A DNA stretch of 16,576 nt from a bacterium (GTDB lineage: Bacteria; B130-G9), in the NCBI GenBank assembly GCA_021160245.1, contig JAGHCW010000220.1, positions 1 to 16,576 on the forward strand. The letters run 5' to 3'. The number at the start of each line of letters is the position of its first letter. Position 1 is the stretch's first letter. Of this stretch, positions 1-8,122 are shown piece by piece. Under the pieces are notes generated by a model. The model did no database searches. It worked only from the letters and a program-made list of their open reading frames with translations, and was not told the DNA's origin. A program made the translations under genes and the position numbers.

Positions 1-941
1 ATGCAATCATAATTGCCCCTGGGGCAGGTGGCCTTGAGGCACGGCGAGCACTCGAGGTCCGATGTGATGACAACGTGGCCGTCGCCAAGCGGGCGCGTCG
101 CGGTGGGATCGGTTGATGCGAAGATCGCAGCAACCGGCGTCCCAACTGCCGAGGCGAGATGCATAAGGCCCGAATCGTTGGTCAGAACAGCGCTCGCCCT
201 CGATAGCACCGCTGCCGCCTCAAGCAGGGCCGTTTTGCCGCAGAGGTCAACGCATTTCCCCGAAGTCATCTCCGCTATCGCTCTAGTTATCTGCGCCTCG
301 CTTCCGCTCCCAAGCAGAACAGCTGGCATACGCCGAGTCTCCCAAAGCCAATCAAGCACCTTCGCAAAACTCTCCTCCGGCCATCGCTTCGCCGGCCCGA
401 ACGCAGCTCCCGGGCAAACGGCGACGAACTCTCCATCGTTCGGTCCCAGGGCTTCCCTCAAGATGGCGTCAATTCTCGAAAGAGCCTCCTGCGGAACCAG
501 AAGATGAGGCTCGCGAGGGACATCGACCGGAAGCCCTGCCTGCTGCAAGAGATTCAGATAATAATCAACGTGATGAAGTCGCTTCACCTCCCGCGTCACC
601 CGGATGGAACTAGTTAACAGCATTCCCCTGCAATCCCTGGAATACCCGACCCGCTCCGGCACTCCAGCCAGAAAAACCAGCAAAGCCGCCTCAAATGCGT
701 TCTGGAACAAGAACGCCTTCTGAAAACGGCGCCCTCTGATCTCGCGAATTGCCGACCGGCTAAAACCCCTATAGGATATGACGCCCGTAGCGCCTTCTCT
801 CGCCTCGAATATGGGGGCGACCCACGGCTTGGCGAGAACAAAGACCTCATCGTCTGGGTGGTTCTTGACGATCGCCGCGAGGGCTGGAAGATTCATAATC
901 GCGTCACCCACCCAGTTGGTGGCGCGCACAAGAATTCTCAT
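1..941 (-). CDS. waaF: ADP-heptose:LPS heptosyltransferase (WaaF/RfaF-like, glycosyltransferase family 9), 3' end cut
   Basis: Likely transfers heptose from ADP-heptose to the inner core of lipopolysaccharide on the cytoplasmic face of the inner membrane. The 313 residues present start at the ATG at 939-941 and run off the window. The N-terminal motif NWVGDAIMNLPAL (residues 9-21) is the acceptor-side signature of the family, with Asp13 at the usual catalytic position. CPGAAFGPAKRWP (176-188) and TNDSGLMHLASAVGTP (254-269) are the donor-binding C-terminal motifs. Cysteines at 298, 301, 306 and 313 match the Cys-rich tail common in heptosyltransferase II. Its ATG overlaps the TGA of the upstream gene as ATGA, so translation is probably coupled. 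It is the fourth gene of the minus-strand operon starting at 3282. The family is near certain; WaaF rather than WaaC or WaaQ is likely but not proven. Confidence 0.92.
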   Translation of the reverse strand, partial: MRILVRATNWVGDAIMNLPALAAIVKNHPDDEVFVLAKPWVAPIFEAREGATGVISYRGFSRSAIREIRGRRFQKAFLFQNAFEAALLVFLAGVPERVGYSRDCRGMLLTSSIRVTREVKRLHHVDYYLNLLQQAGLPVDVPREPHLLVPQEALSRIDAILREALGPNDGEFVAVCPGAAFGPAKRWPEESFAKVLDWLWETRRMPAVLLGSGSEAQITRAIAEMTSGKCVDLCGKTALLEAAAVLSRASAVLTNDSGLMHLASAVGTPVAAIFASTDPTATRPLGDGHVVITSDLECSPCLKATCPRGNYDC

Positions 942-1657
942 TGCCAATCTGGCTTCCCAAGAGAAAAGGCCACGGAGAGGTTTTGGCCCTCCTCAATGCG
1001 AGCCTTGTCACCGGTCCGGTCTCTCCATTCCCCGCGCCCGGCGGGCTGCTTCGCAACGCCATGCAATGGAATGCTCTCCGAAAGCTCACTCACGATCTCG
1101 GGGGCCAAAGTTTTCGAGAAGTAGCGTTTCTGCTTGATCTTCAAGATGCTCGCTGGGCGGAATTCACCCTTCGGATCGAATCTAAATAACAGCTTCACCT
1201 TGTCCTTTTCAGCGCCTATAAGGCCAAGTACACTGCTTGCAGCAGCTAGCGACATGCAGGCAAGGCTTAGCAGCTCTGATTTCTGCAGAAGAAACAACAA
1301 GGAGGCAATTGCCCCGATAATTTGGGAGGATACTAAGAAGATGTTCTTGGCATCCGATTTGCGGGGATGACGCGCGATGATGTGACCGCAATCTCTGCAT
1401 CGCTCCTGCCGGATTGTGGACAGCACAGCTCTGCAATTCGGACAGCCCAGGATTATCTCCGTGGCCTTACCCTCAGAAACGCAGAAAAGCCTCTCTCTCC
1501 TCTCTGCGCAGGCTCCCAATGGAATGTGTGCGGCCAGTCTATTCTTGGCGCCGAATCGGCGTACGGTGTACCAAATGGCCGAATCTCTTCCCGGAATGTC
1601 CTTGAGAGCCTCAAGGACTTTGCGGCTTGGTCGGATAGTCTTGCGGTTACGCGCCAA
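938..1657 (-). CDS. zinc-ribbon membrane protein of unknown function
   Basis: A 239-residue protein not recognised by name. Residues 72-90 hold a CPNC...CRDC pattern, a four-cysteine zinc ribbon. Two hydrophobic segments follow at about 104-125 and 128-148, then a charged tail with a KVKLLFRFDPKGEF stretch (153-166). The likely start is TTG at 1655-1657, behind a purine-rich AAGGGGGGCGG. This gives an 11-base overlap with the upstream gene, while the TGA overlaps the heptosyltransferase ATG. The order ribbon, two helices, then a 'KxLLxFxxxG' segment repeats that of the upstream gene, so the two look like diverged tandem paralogs. The neighbourhood suggests a membrane role near LPS or envelope synthesis, but no reaction can be assigned. 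An internal start is possible, but the ribbon and helices would remain. Confidence 0.75.
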   Translation of the reverse strand: MARNRKTIRPSRKVLEALKDIPGRDSAIWYTVRRFGAKNRLAAHIPLGACAERRERLFCVSEGKATEIILGCPNCRAVLSTIRQERCRDCGHIIARHPRKSDAKNIFLVSSQIIGAIASLLFLLQKSELLSLACMSLAAASSVLGLIGAEKDKVKLLFRFDPKGEFRPASILKIKQKRYFSKTLAPEIVSELSESIPLHGVAKQPAGRGEWRDRTGDKARIEEGQNLSVAFSLGKPDWQ

Positions 1658-2492
1658 AACCGCCCCCCTTCGGCAGAATCTTGCTTACGTCGAGCGGTTT
1701 TGTGCTCTCTGATGAGTCCTGCGCGCGGCTTTCCTTAAGCTTCTTAAGCATCGGGTTTAGATTGAAGGCGGACTTGATGCGCTCCTGAATTTTCTTGTCT
1801 GCTTGCGATGAGTAATATTCCGGAAGCGCGATGAGCATCTTCTTCTCTGGCAACTTGTGCCCATCAACCGAGACTTGGAGGAGTATCTTCGCGCCTCGCC
1901 CGAAGATGGAGAGCACCGCCACAACGGCAACAGCAGCTGGGACCACGAACTTGAACAGATCGGCGAAATCATCAAATATGGTCTCAAACAGGGCCTTGGC
2001 GGCGTATCCCAGACCGAATAAGAGAGGTATTGCGACCTTTTTGAGCCAGAAGAATGGTCTCGAAAGTGCGAGCCTCGCGCCGCAGCGTGGACACTCGGAG
2101 ACCCCGAGCTGAGTTAGCTGATTCGTGCACTTGGGACATTTTAGTTTGTAGTCTATCCGAAAGCCATAGAGCTCAAATGAAGACGAGGCGACGACCGCGC
2201 CGGATGTCTTCGCCCTGCCGGCTGCCGCCTCAACCACGCGCTGCTGCCTTTTCGCATCGTCTCTTGACTCCCGCCAGGGCTGCGCATTGGTTCTTACAGG
2301 GCCTCTTCTGGGCGCTGGTTCATCATCCCAAATCCCCTCAAATAGCGGCAGCTGCCCCGACTTGACCCATTTGCCCTGCGTCAGCTCATCGCATTTTATC
2401 TGATACCAGGGCTGAATCTTCCCCTTGACAGCCATCTGCCGGAGCTTGCCCCGCGAGGCGTCGATCGTCTTGCCCTCGATTTGAACCTTCAT
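1647..2492 (-). CDS. GYF_2-like, zinc-ribbon, two-helix membrane protein
   Basis: A 281-residue protein. Residues 1-55 resemble the GYF_2 (DUF4339) small domain: a run KGKIQPWYQIK, then W42 and a closing LPLFEGIW. That domain is thought to mediate protein contacts and often sits on bacterial membrane proteins. A linker rich in Arg, Ala and Asp (56-105) follows. A zinc ribbon CPKC...CPRC lies at 119-137. Hydrophobic segments lie at about 152-170 and 180-198, and the tail includes LIALPEYYS (220-228). The ATG at 2492 has GGGGA about eight bases upstream. The gene starts 22 bp after the SDR stop and overlaps the next gene by 11 bp, so it belongs to the same operon. Function unknown; the ribbon-helices-tail order is shared with its downstream neighbour. 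Confidence 0.82.
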   Translation of the reverse strand: MKVQIEGKTIDASRGKLRQMAVKGKIQPWYQIKCDELTQGKWVKSGQLPLFEGIWDDEPAPRRGPVRTNAQPWRESRDDAKRQQRVVEAAAGRAKTSGAVVASSSFELYGFRIDYKLKCPKCTNQLTQLGVSECPRCGARLALSRPFFWLKKVAIPLLFGLGYAAKALFETIFDDFADLFKFVVPAAVAVVAVLSIFGRGAKILLQVSVDGHKLPEKKMLIALPEYYSSQADKKIQERIKSAFNLNPMLKKLKESRAQDSSESTKPLDVSKILPKGGGFGA

Positions 2493-2514
2493 CAGTTATT
2501 CCCCAATCCGATTC

Positions 2515-3282
2515 TCAAGCGGTCACGCCGCCATCCAGGACGATGAGAGACCCAGTCATCCACGAGCTCTTGTCCGATACGAGAAAGAGCGCTGTCTCCG
2601 CAATATCCTCGGGCATCCCGCGCCTCTTCAGCGGATACATAGAGTCGATCTTGGCCCTGTCGCTCACAACGCCGATGCTATTGTAGAAATCGATTGTCGT
2701 GTCCATGATCGGCGTGTCAACGTGCGCCGGGCAGATGCAGTTCACTCTTATCCCATGCTTCGCATAGCCCTTTGAGAGGCTTCTCGTCAGTATATGCACT
2801 GCTGCCTTTGAGGCGCTGTATGCGTCGGCATAAGTCGTCGCTCGAAGCCCGGAGACGGAGCCGATGTTCAAGATGTTTCCGCTATTTTGCCTTTTCATCT
2901 GCTCAATGGCCACCTTACTGCAAAGATAGACGCCTTTGACGTTGATATCGAACATGAGGTCCCAGTCCTCCTCGGACGTCGCCTCGATGTCCTTACGAAA
3001 CAAGATGCCGGCGTTATTCACGAGTATATCCAACCGCCCGAATCGCTCGATTACGTTCCCAAAGAATCGCTCAACATCGGCCCTCTTGGACACATCCGCG
3101 CTTTCTGCAAGGCATTTGGCCCCGATCCCATGCAGTTCCTCTGCCACCTGCTCAAGAGGCTCCTTCCGCCGGCCGCAGATGGCAACGCTTGCGCCCTCAC
3201 GCGCGAATTTCAAGGCAATCGCCCGGCCGATGCCCGTTCCACCACCAGTTACCATCGCTACTCTATCTTCAAGTTGCATCAT
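2515..3282 (-). CDS. SDR family NAD(P)-dependent oxidoreductase
   Basis: A classical short-chain dehydrogenase/reductase of 255 residues, the usual length. It would oxidise an alcohol or reduce a ketone with NAD(P)(H) in the cytoplasm. The nucleotide-binding glycine motif GGGTGIG is at 13-19 and NNAG at 89-92. The catalytic set is Asn114, Ser142, Tyr155 and Lys159 (YSASK). The C-terminal end SLIVLDGGVTA is typical of FabG/glucose-dehydrogenase-like members. GRRK after strand two favours NADP(H). AAGGAGA stands five bases before the ATG at 3282; a second ATG three bases downstream is equally placed. It is the first gene of the minus-strand operon leading to the heptosyltransferase, so a sugar or envelope precursor is a possible substrate. 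The substrate cannot be read from the sequence. Confidence 0.95.
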   Translation of the reverse strand: MMQLEDRVAMVTGGGTGIGRAIALKFAREGASVAICGRRKEPLEQVAEELHGIGAKCLAESADVSKRADVERFFGNVIERFGRLDILVNNAGILFRKDIEATSEEDWDLMFDINVKGVYLCSKVAIEQMKRQNSGNILNIGSVSGLRATTYADAYSASKAAVHILTRSLSKGYAKHGIRVNCICPAHVDTPIMDTTIDFYNSIGVVSDRAKIDSMYPLKRRGMPEDIAETALFLVSDKSSWMTGSLIVLDGGVTA

Positions 3283-3301
3283 TAGGTCTCCTTTTGACAG
3301 T

Positions 3302-3331
3302 ATGTTACCCTTTTCCTGGACTTACTTTCAA
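3302..3331 (-). promoter_or_regulatory. candidate sigma-70 promoter of the SDR operon
   Basis: On the minus strand TTGAAA (3331-3326) and TAACAT (3307-3302) are separated by 18 bp. They lie just upstream of the AAGGAGA ribosome site and the ATG at 3282. Position and spacing fit; the -10 match is moderate. Confidence 0.4.
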
Positions 3332-3471
3332 CAGCGGGAATGTTCGGTGGCGGCAACTCAGATCAGTGTTGTCAGGCGGGACATAATTCCGCTATGCTCT
3401 TCACTAACGCCCGCGAACCTGTTTCGTCAAGTGTCGGGCGTGCCGGTATTATTAACAAAGCAGGGTCTGTG

Positions 3472-3883
3472 ATGGATTTTGAGGGGATCAAGACGTTCAT
3501 CAAGGATACTGGATGGGGATATCTGGCCACAACAGACGGAGAGCGCCCGGCGGTTCGACCAATGGGGGGCGGTTGCTTGGATAGGCGATGAGTTCTGCTG
3601 TGCAACCGGGGCCAAGGACTCGAAGACCGTGGACGTATCGAAGCATCCACAAGTGGAGTATTGTTTTGCGGACAAAGAGGGCAAGCACGTCAGAATGCAG
3701 GGAACTTGCAGAATCAGCACCAAAGCCGAGCCAAAGGCAAAGCTGATTGAGCTCTATCCCTTTCTTGGCAAGTTCTTCAAGGGCCCCGATGACCCCAACT
3801 ACGTGGTACTCTGCATGAAGCCCGAGCGCATCAGATTCATGGGGGAAGGAAGCATGGAACACGACGAGGTCCCCATCGACTGA
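3472..3883 (+). pseudogene. pyridoxamine 5'-phosphate oxidase-family protein, frameshifted at a G6 run
   Basis: The family is the FMN-binding split barrel of pyridoxamine 5'-phosphate oxidase-like proteins, many of which bind flavin or heme cofactors and lack a proven substrate. The N-terminal part starts at the ATG at 3472 and runs 31 residues to the RPM at 3556-3564, including GWGYLATTDGERPAVRPM. The rest, from AVAWIGDEFCCATG onward, continues one base later in another frame and ends at the TGA at 3881-3883. The break is at a run of six G (3564-3569). One G fewer would join the parts into about 136 residues reading RPMGAVAWIGDE, which is what the family shows. It may be a real inactivating mutation or an assembly error in a homopolymer. 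No strong ribosome site is seen before the ATG. Confidence 0.8.
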
Positions 3884-3915
3884 GGAGGCCGTACCATAAG
3901 TCGAATCTCGGGGGT

Positions 3916-3979
3916 TGTAGGGGCGGGGCATGCCTCCGCCCATCTATATATGTGGGCAGACGTAAAGCCTGCCCCTACA
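3916..3979. repeat. palindromic intergenic element, TGTAGGGGC ends
   Basis: A 64-bp unit bounded by TGTAGGGGC (3916-3924) and its exact reverse complement GCCCCTACA (3971-3979). Inside are two further near-palindromes: GGCGGGGCATGCCTCCGCC on the left and GGGCAG...CTGCCC on the right. It lies just behind the stop of the frameshifted gene and could also act in transcription termination. The design resembles the palindromic repeats scattered between genes in many bacteria. Only one copy is seen here. Confidence 0.65.
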
Positions 3980-4065
3980 TATAGTATGCCCCACTACGCA
4001 TCTCCGTGGCATCGCCCTTGAGAACCGACTTATTAGACAGCCTCGGGAGCCTACGGCTACTCATT

Positions 4066-4084
4066 TATGCTCTTTCAGAGCATA
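4066..4084. repeat. hairpin with TTTCA loop
   Basis: TATGCTC (4066-4072) pairs with GAGCATA (4078-4084) around TTTCA. Counting the next T-A pair gives an 8-bp stem and a TTC loop. Similar in design to the hairpins between feoA and feoB. Confidence 0.45.
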
Positions 4085-4279
4085 GAGACTCTGGAGAATC
4101 GATGCGCCGACCGTCCACGTGCAGCACAAATGGCCACAAATGCAGCAACCCACAATCTGGGATCACATCCTTATCGAGGTCAACAATAGGCAGTTGTCAT
4201 CTCGGTTGAATTGCCCTATTATCCAAATCACATGGTAAGTATTGGTCAGAATCAAAGGCAGATATGGGGGGGGGCATAG

Positions 4280-4759
4280 GTGAAAGCTTATCTAATACGG
4301 GCAACATCTGTCGCAACATCAATACGAAATGGGCTGGTGGCCCTTTTCATCGTTCTACTCGCTCTTACCAGTTGTGTGCAGGCTCGCTGGGAAGAATGGG
4401 AAGGACGGGGCCTATTCCCATTCTTCTATAACGCCGGCAGTTGGTACACGCTGCTCTGCTTTGTGAACGCGAGGGAAGATTCATCGGACATAATCCGTAT
4501 CCGCTTTTTCAGCCCTGACGGCTCAGAATGCAGCGACAGCACAGAGGACATGTGGTCATTACGTGATCGGGAGATGAGATGGTTTTCGACCTCGCCCGAG
4601 CACAGATACCATTTCATTCCCACGACGAGCAACTTTGGATACGTGAAGTTTCGCACGTACGAAGCTAACGGGCTTGTACACGCATATTGTCTGATCTTCA
4701 ATCAGGCAACGAGCACGGGATTCACTGTGCCTGCATTTCGCCAGAGCGAGGGCTTCTGA
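4280..4759 (+). CDS. small secreted protein of unknown function
   Basis: A 159-residue protein not recognised. It starts at GTG (4280-4282). An N-terminal basic stretch and the hydrophobic run LVALFIVLLALTSC (residues 19-32) look like a signal peptide. LTSC could be a weak lipobox, or cleavage may follow VQA at about 35. The mature part is rich in aromatic residues and alternating polar/hydrophobic strands, such as WYTLLCFVNA, IIRIRFFSPDG and GYVKFRTYEA, suggesting a single beta-sandwich domain. Four cysteines in or after the signal region could form disulfides outside the cytoplasm. The ribosome site is unclear because a run of nine G lies directly upstream. It stands alone and converges on the HEAT-repeat gene. 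Confidence 0.6.
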   Translation: MKAYLIRATSVATSIRNGLVALFIVLLALTSCVQARWEEWEGRGLFPFFYNAGSWYTLLCFVNAREDSSDIIRIRFFSPDGSECSDSTEDMWSLRDREMRWFSTSPEHRYHFIPTTSNFGYVKFRTYEANGLVHAYCLIFNQATSTGFTVPAFRQSEGF

Positions 4760-4800
4760 ATGGTCGCAACGCCAGCACGCCCGGCAAAGCATGATGCCCT

Positions 4801-4842
4801 GCCAGACGAGTTTTAGGCTTTTAGTCCAATAGATTGTCTGGC
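4801..4842. terminator. inverted repeat between convergent genes
   Basis: GCCAGAC (4801-4807) and GTCTGGC (4836-4842) can pair around a 28-base loop. It lies between the ends of two convergent genes, at 4759 and 4909. No T run follows on either strand, so termination is only a positional guess. Confidence 0.3.
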
Positions 4843-4908
4843 GATTCCCAGCAATAAAGCCCGTCCGGGCACAAAGCCAACCTCGGGCAACAGATGATCG
4901 TGTACGGA

Positions 4909-7380
4909 CTATCTGTCCGCCGGCGCCTCCACGTCTTCTGCTAGCAGTATCTCGATCGCAGCGCGTTGGGCCGCTCGCCGGACGCGGAAGTCGAATGGCG
5001 CAAGACTCTTGCTCTCATACTCGGCGACCTTGAGAAGGTCCTTGAGGAATGCACGGTCCAAGAGCCGGCCCATGAACTCGGCCGCAGCGATTCTGTCCTT
5101 GAATTCGCCCTGCATCAGGACGTTTCTAAGTCTTTTCCTCGCTCGTTCTTCATTCGCGACGACGGCCGGATAGGAGATGAAGAAGAGCTGCCTGTATTCC
5201 TCACTCGAATGTACTGGAGAGAAGCCCATGTAAGCAGTATCGAGTTTCCTGAATCTCAGCATGACGGCCTTCTTGACCGATTCATCATCTAACATCATCG
5301 CAAGGGCCAGGGCCGCTTCCTTGCCAGTTTCAGGCTCTCTCTCCATTATTTTGATGATCTTCTTTGCTGATGCGACGTCATTGAGCTTGCCAAGTGACAC
5401 GATGCAACCTCGCAGCGCCATAGTGCTCTTCTCCGTATCGAGCATCCCGCGCAAGGTCGTTCTGACCTCCTCCTCGATGTCCAAGTTGCCAAGCTCGATT
5501 GCGAGGCCACCAAGCGATTGAGCGGAAAAAGCCCTGATCGCGGAGCTGGAATCCCCGAGAAGCTTCAGCAACAACCGAACCGCCTCGTCACCACCCATCG
5601 TAACCAGCGCCCTCGCCGCACTCTTGCGAATGACGCGATTCGAACTGCTGGCCGCATCCTGAAGAACCGGAAGCGCCGGACGGTCTATTGCGGCAAGCGC
5701 CTCCGCCGCAGAGATTCGGACTAACTTGCTTTTATCGTCCATCAACTGAACGAGCGCGTCGATGATTGCAGCCGAGGCGATGGGCTTCTTGGCGCAGACG
5801 TCGCCAGCCCGCCTTCTAATCCTATAGTCGGAATGCCCAAGAAGCATCAATAGCACATCCTCCGGAACGGGCTCCGCAGCATACCACAGCAAATAGGACG
5901 CTCGAAGAGCCGTCGTGGTCTCATCCGACTGGGCAGCCTTCAGGATTTCGTCAAACATCTCGCTCCTGCCAGCCTGATAGAGCACAAATTGGCTGTGCAG
6001 CCTGACAATTGGGTCCGCCTCGGTCTTTAGCACCTCTTCGGCAATCGGCTCAATGGCCGAAACATCCGGCAAGAAGGCCAGGGCCAACATCGCCTGTGAA
6101 CGAACGAACGCGTTCTCCGCCTTTGAGGCAGAAATCAGAGCTTGCTTCGCTCTGAAGCCCAAATCCACAAGGCCTCGGACTATATAGAAGTCGTAGTAAT
6201 TCCTGGACGCCGATTTCAGTAGCGCCTGCGCTGTTGCCGCGCTGTCGATGAATGACAGGCCCATCAGAGCGTATTGACGCGAGCTCGGCTGGCGACCATT
6301 GACCATGACGAGGGATTTTGAATCGGCGGCGATAACCATCTCGAGGTAGCGAATGGTCTCTATCACCATCTCATTCGTCTCACCCTCATCCTTGACCGCG
6401 GCCAGAAAAGACCTGGGTGTGTATCTCCCCGGTTGGACGTAATCCGCCTCGTGCCGCTGCGCAATGTCGGTTAATTCCCTACCAAGCAGGGCGCTTGATA
6501 TGAGTTCCATCTCGTCAACTATGATCTCAGGCGTGTCCTCGAAGAAGAGCTGCGTCAACTTCTGGTCCCGTTCGCTATACATATCCTGTTGGACATAATT
6601 GGTGCAGTAATAAACCATATACCTCGCCAGCGAGTTCGCCTCGGCCGCCAGGGCTGATCTCAGGTCATCTTGCTCAATGAAATGGAGTACTAACCGCTCG
6701 ATCCTCTTGGCAAGGTCAATGCTGTTATCGGATGATGCGGATAACGCGACGAATGCTGAACTTCCCTCCATGGACGACAGCGTCTTCACCGCCTCAGCCC
6801 GAACTGCTGCGTCCGGGTCCTGGGTCGCGCGCTTAAGCGCCGCTGTAGCCTCCTCTGTCCCAAGTCTCCTCAGGATTTTGACCGCCGCAAGACGGTTGCC
6901 GGTGTCCCTGTCCCCAAGAATAAAAGCAAGCGCCGGCACGCTATTTGGCAGCTGCATCCGACCGAGCATGTCAATGCCCATCGAGCGGTATTTACTGTTA
7001 TCCGAACGCAAAAGCGCCTCGGCCGCGCTGACGTCTCTTATTCGACTAAGCGCTGAGGCGGCTGCCTTGCTAACATCGCCTCGGCCATCGGACAGGAGCT
7101 TTTCTAGATGCGGAATGGCCTTCGGATCCCCCGTTTCACCCAGGGCGTCAGCGGCCGCAATGATCACCCTCTGATGAGGGTCATAGAGCGCCTTGACGAG
7201 CGCATCCACATAAATATCCCCCTTCATGCCCGCCAACTTTTTGGCCGCTCGCACTTTCGCGGCGGGCCCCTTGCTACCCGTCAATGTCGTAACACAAGAG
7301 TAGGGATTGCCCGCGCAGCTAACGAGCAAAGACGCTATGATGACCAACGAGACAATACTCAACATCCGAATCCTAATCAT
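4909..7380 (-). CDS. HEAT-repeat lipoprotein
   Basis: An 823-residue protein. The N-terminus has basic residues, a hydrophobic run and LLVSC ending at Cys22: a lipoprotein signal, so the protein is probably lipid-anchored outside the inner membrane. From about 45 to 215 and again from about 360 to 690, the sequence is made of roughly 30-residue helical units of PBS-lyase/HEAT type, for example ALGETGDPKAIPHLEKLL and DPDAAVRAEAVKTLSSM. Such solenoids act as scaffolds. A segment at about 225-350 does not follow the repeat and has several aromatic and acidic residues. The ATG at 7380 is preceded by GAGGTG. It follows the coiled-coil gene by 28 bp and is the last gene of the minus-strand operon from 9035. 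No catalytic motif was seen; partners are probably the three upstream products. Confidence 0.88.
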   Translation of the reverse strand: MIRIRMLSIVSLVIIASLLVSCAGNPYSCVTTLTGSKGPAAKVRAAKKLAGMKGDIYVDALVKALYDPHQRVIIAAADALGETGDPKAIPHLEKLLSDGRGDVSKAAASALSRIRDVSAAEALLRSDNSKYRSMGIDMLGRMQLPNSVPALAFILGDRDTGNRLAAVKILRRLGTEEATAALKRATQDPDAAVRAEAVKTLSSMEGSSAFVALSASSDNSIDLAKRIERLVLHFIEQDDLRSALAAEANSLARYMVYYCTNYVQQDMYSERDQKLTQLFFEDTPEIIVDEMELISSALLGRELTDIAQRHEADYVQPGRYTPRSFLAAVKDEGETNEMVIETIRYLEMVIAADSKSLVMVNGRQPSSRQYALMGLSFIDSAATAQALLKSASRNYYDFYIVRGLVDLGFRAKQALISASKAENAFVRSQAMLALAFLPDVSAIEPIAEEVLKTEADPIVRLHSQFVLYQAGRSEMFDEILKAAQSDETTTALRASYLLWYAAEPVPEDVLLMLLGHSDYRIRRRAGDVCAKKPIASAAIIDALVQLMDDKSKLVRISAAEALAAIDRPALPVLQDAASSSNRVIRKSAARALVTMGGDEAVRLLLKLLGDSSSAIRAFSAQSLGGLAIELGNLDIEEEVRTTLRGMLDTEKSTMALRGCIVSLGKLNDVASAKKIIKIMEREPETGKEAALALAMMLDDESVKKAVMLRFRKLDTAYMGFSPVHSSEEYRQLFFISYPAVVANEERARKRLRNVLMQGEFKDRIAAAEFMGRLLDRAFLKDLLKVAEYESKSLAPFDFRVRRAAQRAAIEILLAEDVEAPADR

Positions 7381-7408
7381 TCAACACCTCGCGATATGAT
7401 GATTTAGC

Positions 7409-8122
7409 TTACTGTAAACGGAAACGACCACGGAACTGCTGCGCCGGGCTCGCCATATTCACGGCGCCGGCCTCAAGCGGTTCCCAACCAACATCAATGC
7501 CATTTTTTTGAAGCTGCTTGCGCAGCTGTAAGAATATCCTGAAGCCGCTCGGCCGAACGACGAGGGCTACATATTCCTTCTTAGAATCGAGCTTCAAAGT
7601 CTCTACTCGCCAATCGGATGTGGACAGCCGAGTCTCTGCCAACGTCTCCCCCGGCCGATACCTGATCACGATGCTGTTGCTACCGACCTGCCGGACTACG
7701 TAATACTTCCGCACATATCGCCCGAAGAAGGGATTCACCCGATCGTCAACACATTCAAAATAGACCGCCCGCTTGCTACTATCCTTCTGGGCCGGCGTTG
7801 AGACCTCAATACTATGCTGCTCAATCTTGAAATCATTCGGCACAAGCGCCTTGAGCCGGGGCAGTTCATTCAGATGCTCCTCCCGCGTCTTTTCAAGAAC
7901 CGAAACCCGAGCCAAGAGCTCAACCACAGCGGCGTCTAGCTCCTTCTGGGCCGGTAAATTATCCCTCTTTGCATCATCCAGATTGAGCAACTCCAAAGCG
8001 GCATCGCGAGCCCGCTTCTTATCTTCCGCCTCCAACTTCGCCTGCTCAACTTCCCGTGTCAGCCCAGCAAGCCGAGCTCGCGTCTGGGACAGGTCCGTTC
8101 TGAGTTCCACCGGGGCGCTCAT
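7409..8122 (-). CDS. coiled-coil protein with C-terminal domain shared with its upstream neighbour
   Basis: A 237-residue protein with no signal or membrane helix of its own. Residues 8-92 form heptad-rich coiled coil (LSQTRARLAGLTREVEQAKL). The C-terminal domain opens with AVYFEC (119-124) and contains YVALVVRPSGFRIF...LRKQLQKNGIDVGWEPLEAG (184-219). The same two blocks occur in the protein encoded at 8268-9035 as PIYVEC and YVIFLIRTDG...GWAVGYEP, so the genes are paralogs. Its ATG overlaps the TGA of the 41-residue membrane ORF as ATGA. A fusion of the two would have the neighbour's architecture: helix, coil, domain. It therefore probably acts at the membrane with that small protein. Similar 'VRPDG...VGYE' proteins are known to me from Planctomycetes, where function is also unassigned. 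Confidence 0.82.
   Translation of the reverse strand: MSAPVELRTDLSQTRARLAGLTREVEQAKLEAEDKKRARDAALELLNLDDAKRDNLPAQKELDAAVVELLARVSVLEKTREEHLNELPRLKALVPNDFKIEQHSIEVSTPAQKDSSKRAVYFECVDDRVNPFFGRYVRKYYVVRQVGSNSIVIRYRPGETLAETRLSTSDWRVETLKLDSKKEYVALVVRPSGFRIFLQLRKQLQKNGIDVGWEPLEAGAVNMASPAQQFRGRFRLQ

Larger units (their letters stand above)
3884..4279. other. 396-bp non-coding stretch with palindromes
   Basis: No convincing gene; the open frame from a GTG at 4006 lacks a ribosome site and any recognisable protein character. The stretch holds the palindromic element at 3916-3979, a hairpin at 4066-4084 and a run of nine G at 4266-4274. Confidence 0.6.

Noticed and set aside
13-507. Plus-strand open frame of 164 codons
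   Set aside because: It lies opposite the heptosyltransferase, whose motifs are unmistakable; it has no family character.
4006-4209. Open frame of 67 codons in the gap after the oxidase-like gene
   Set aside because: GTG start without a ribosome site, overlaps a hairpin, low-complexity product.
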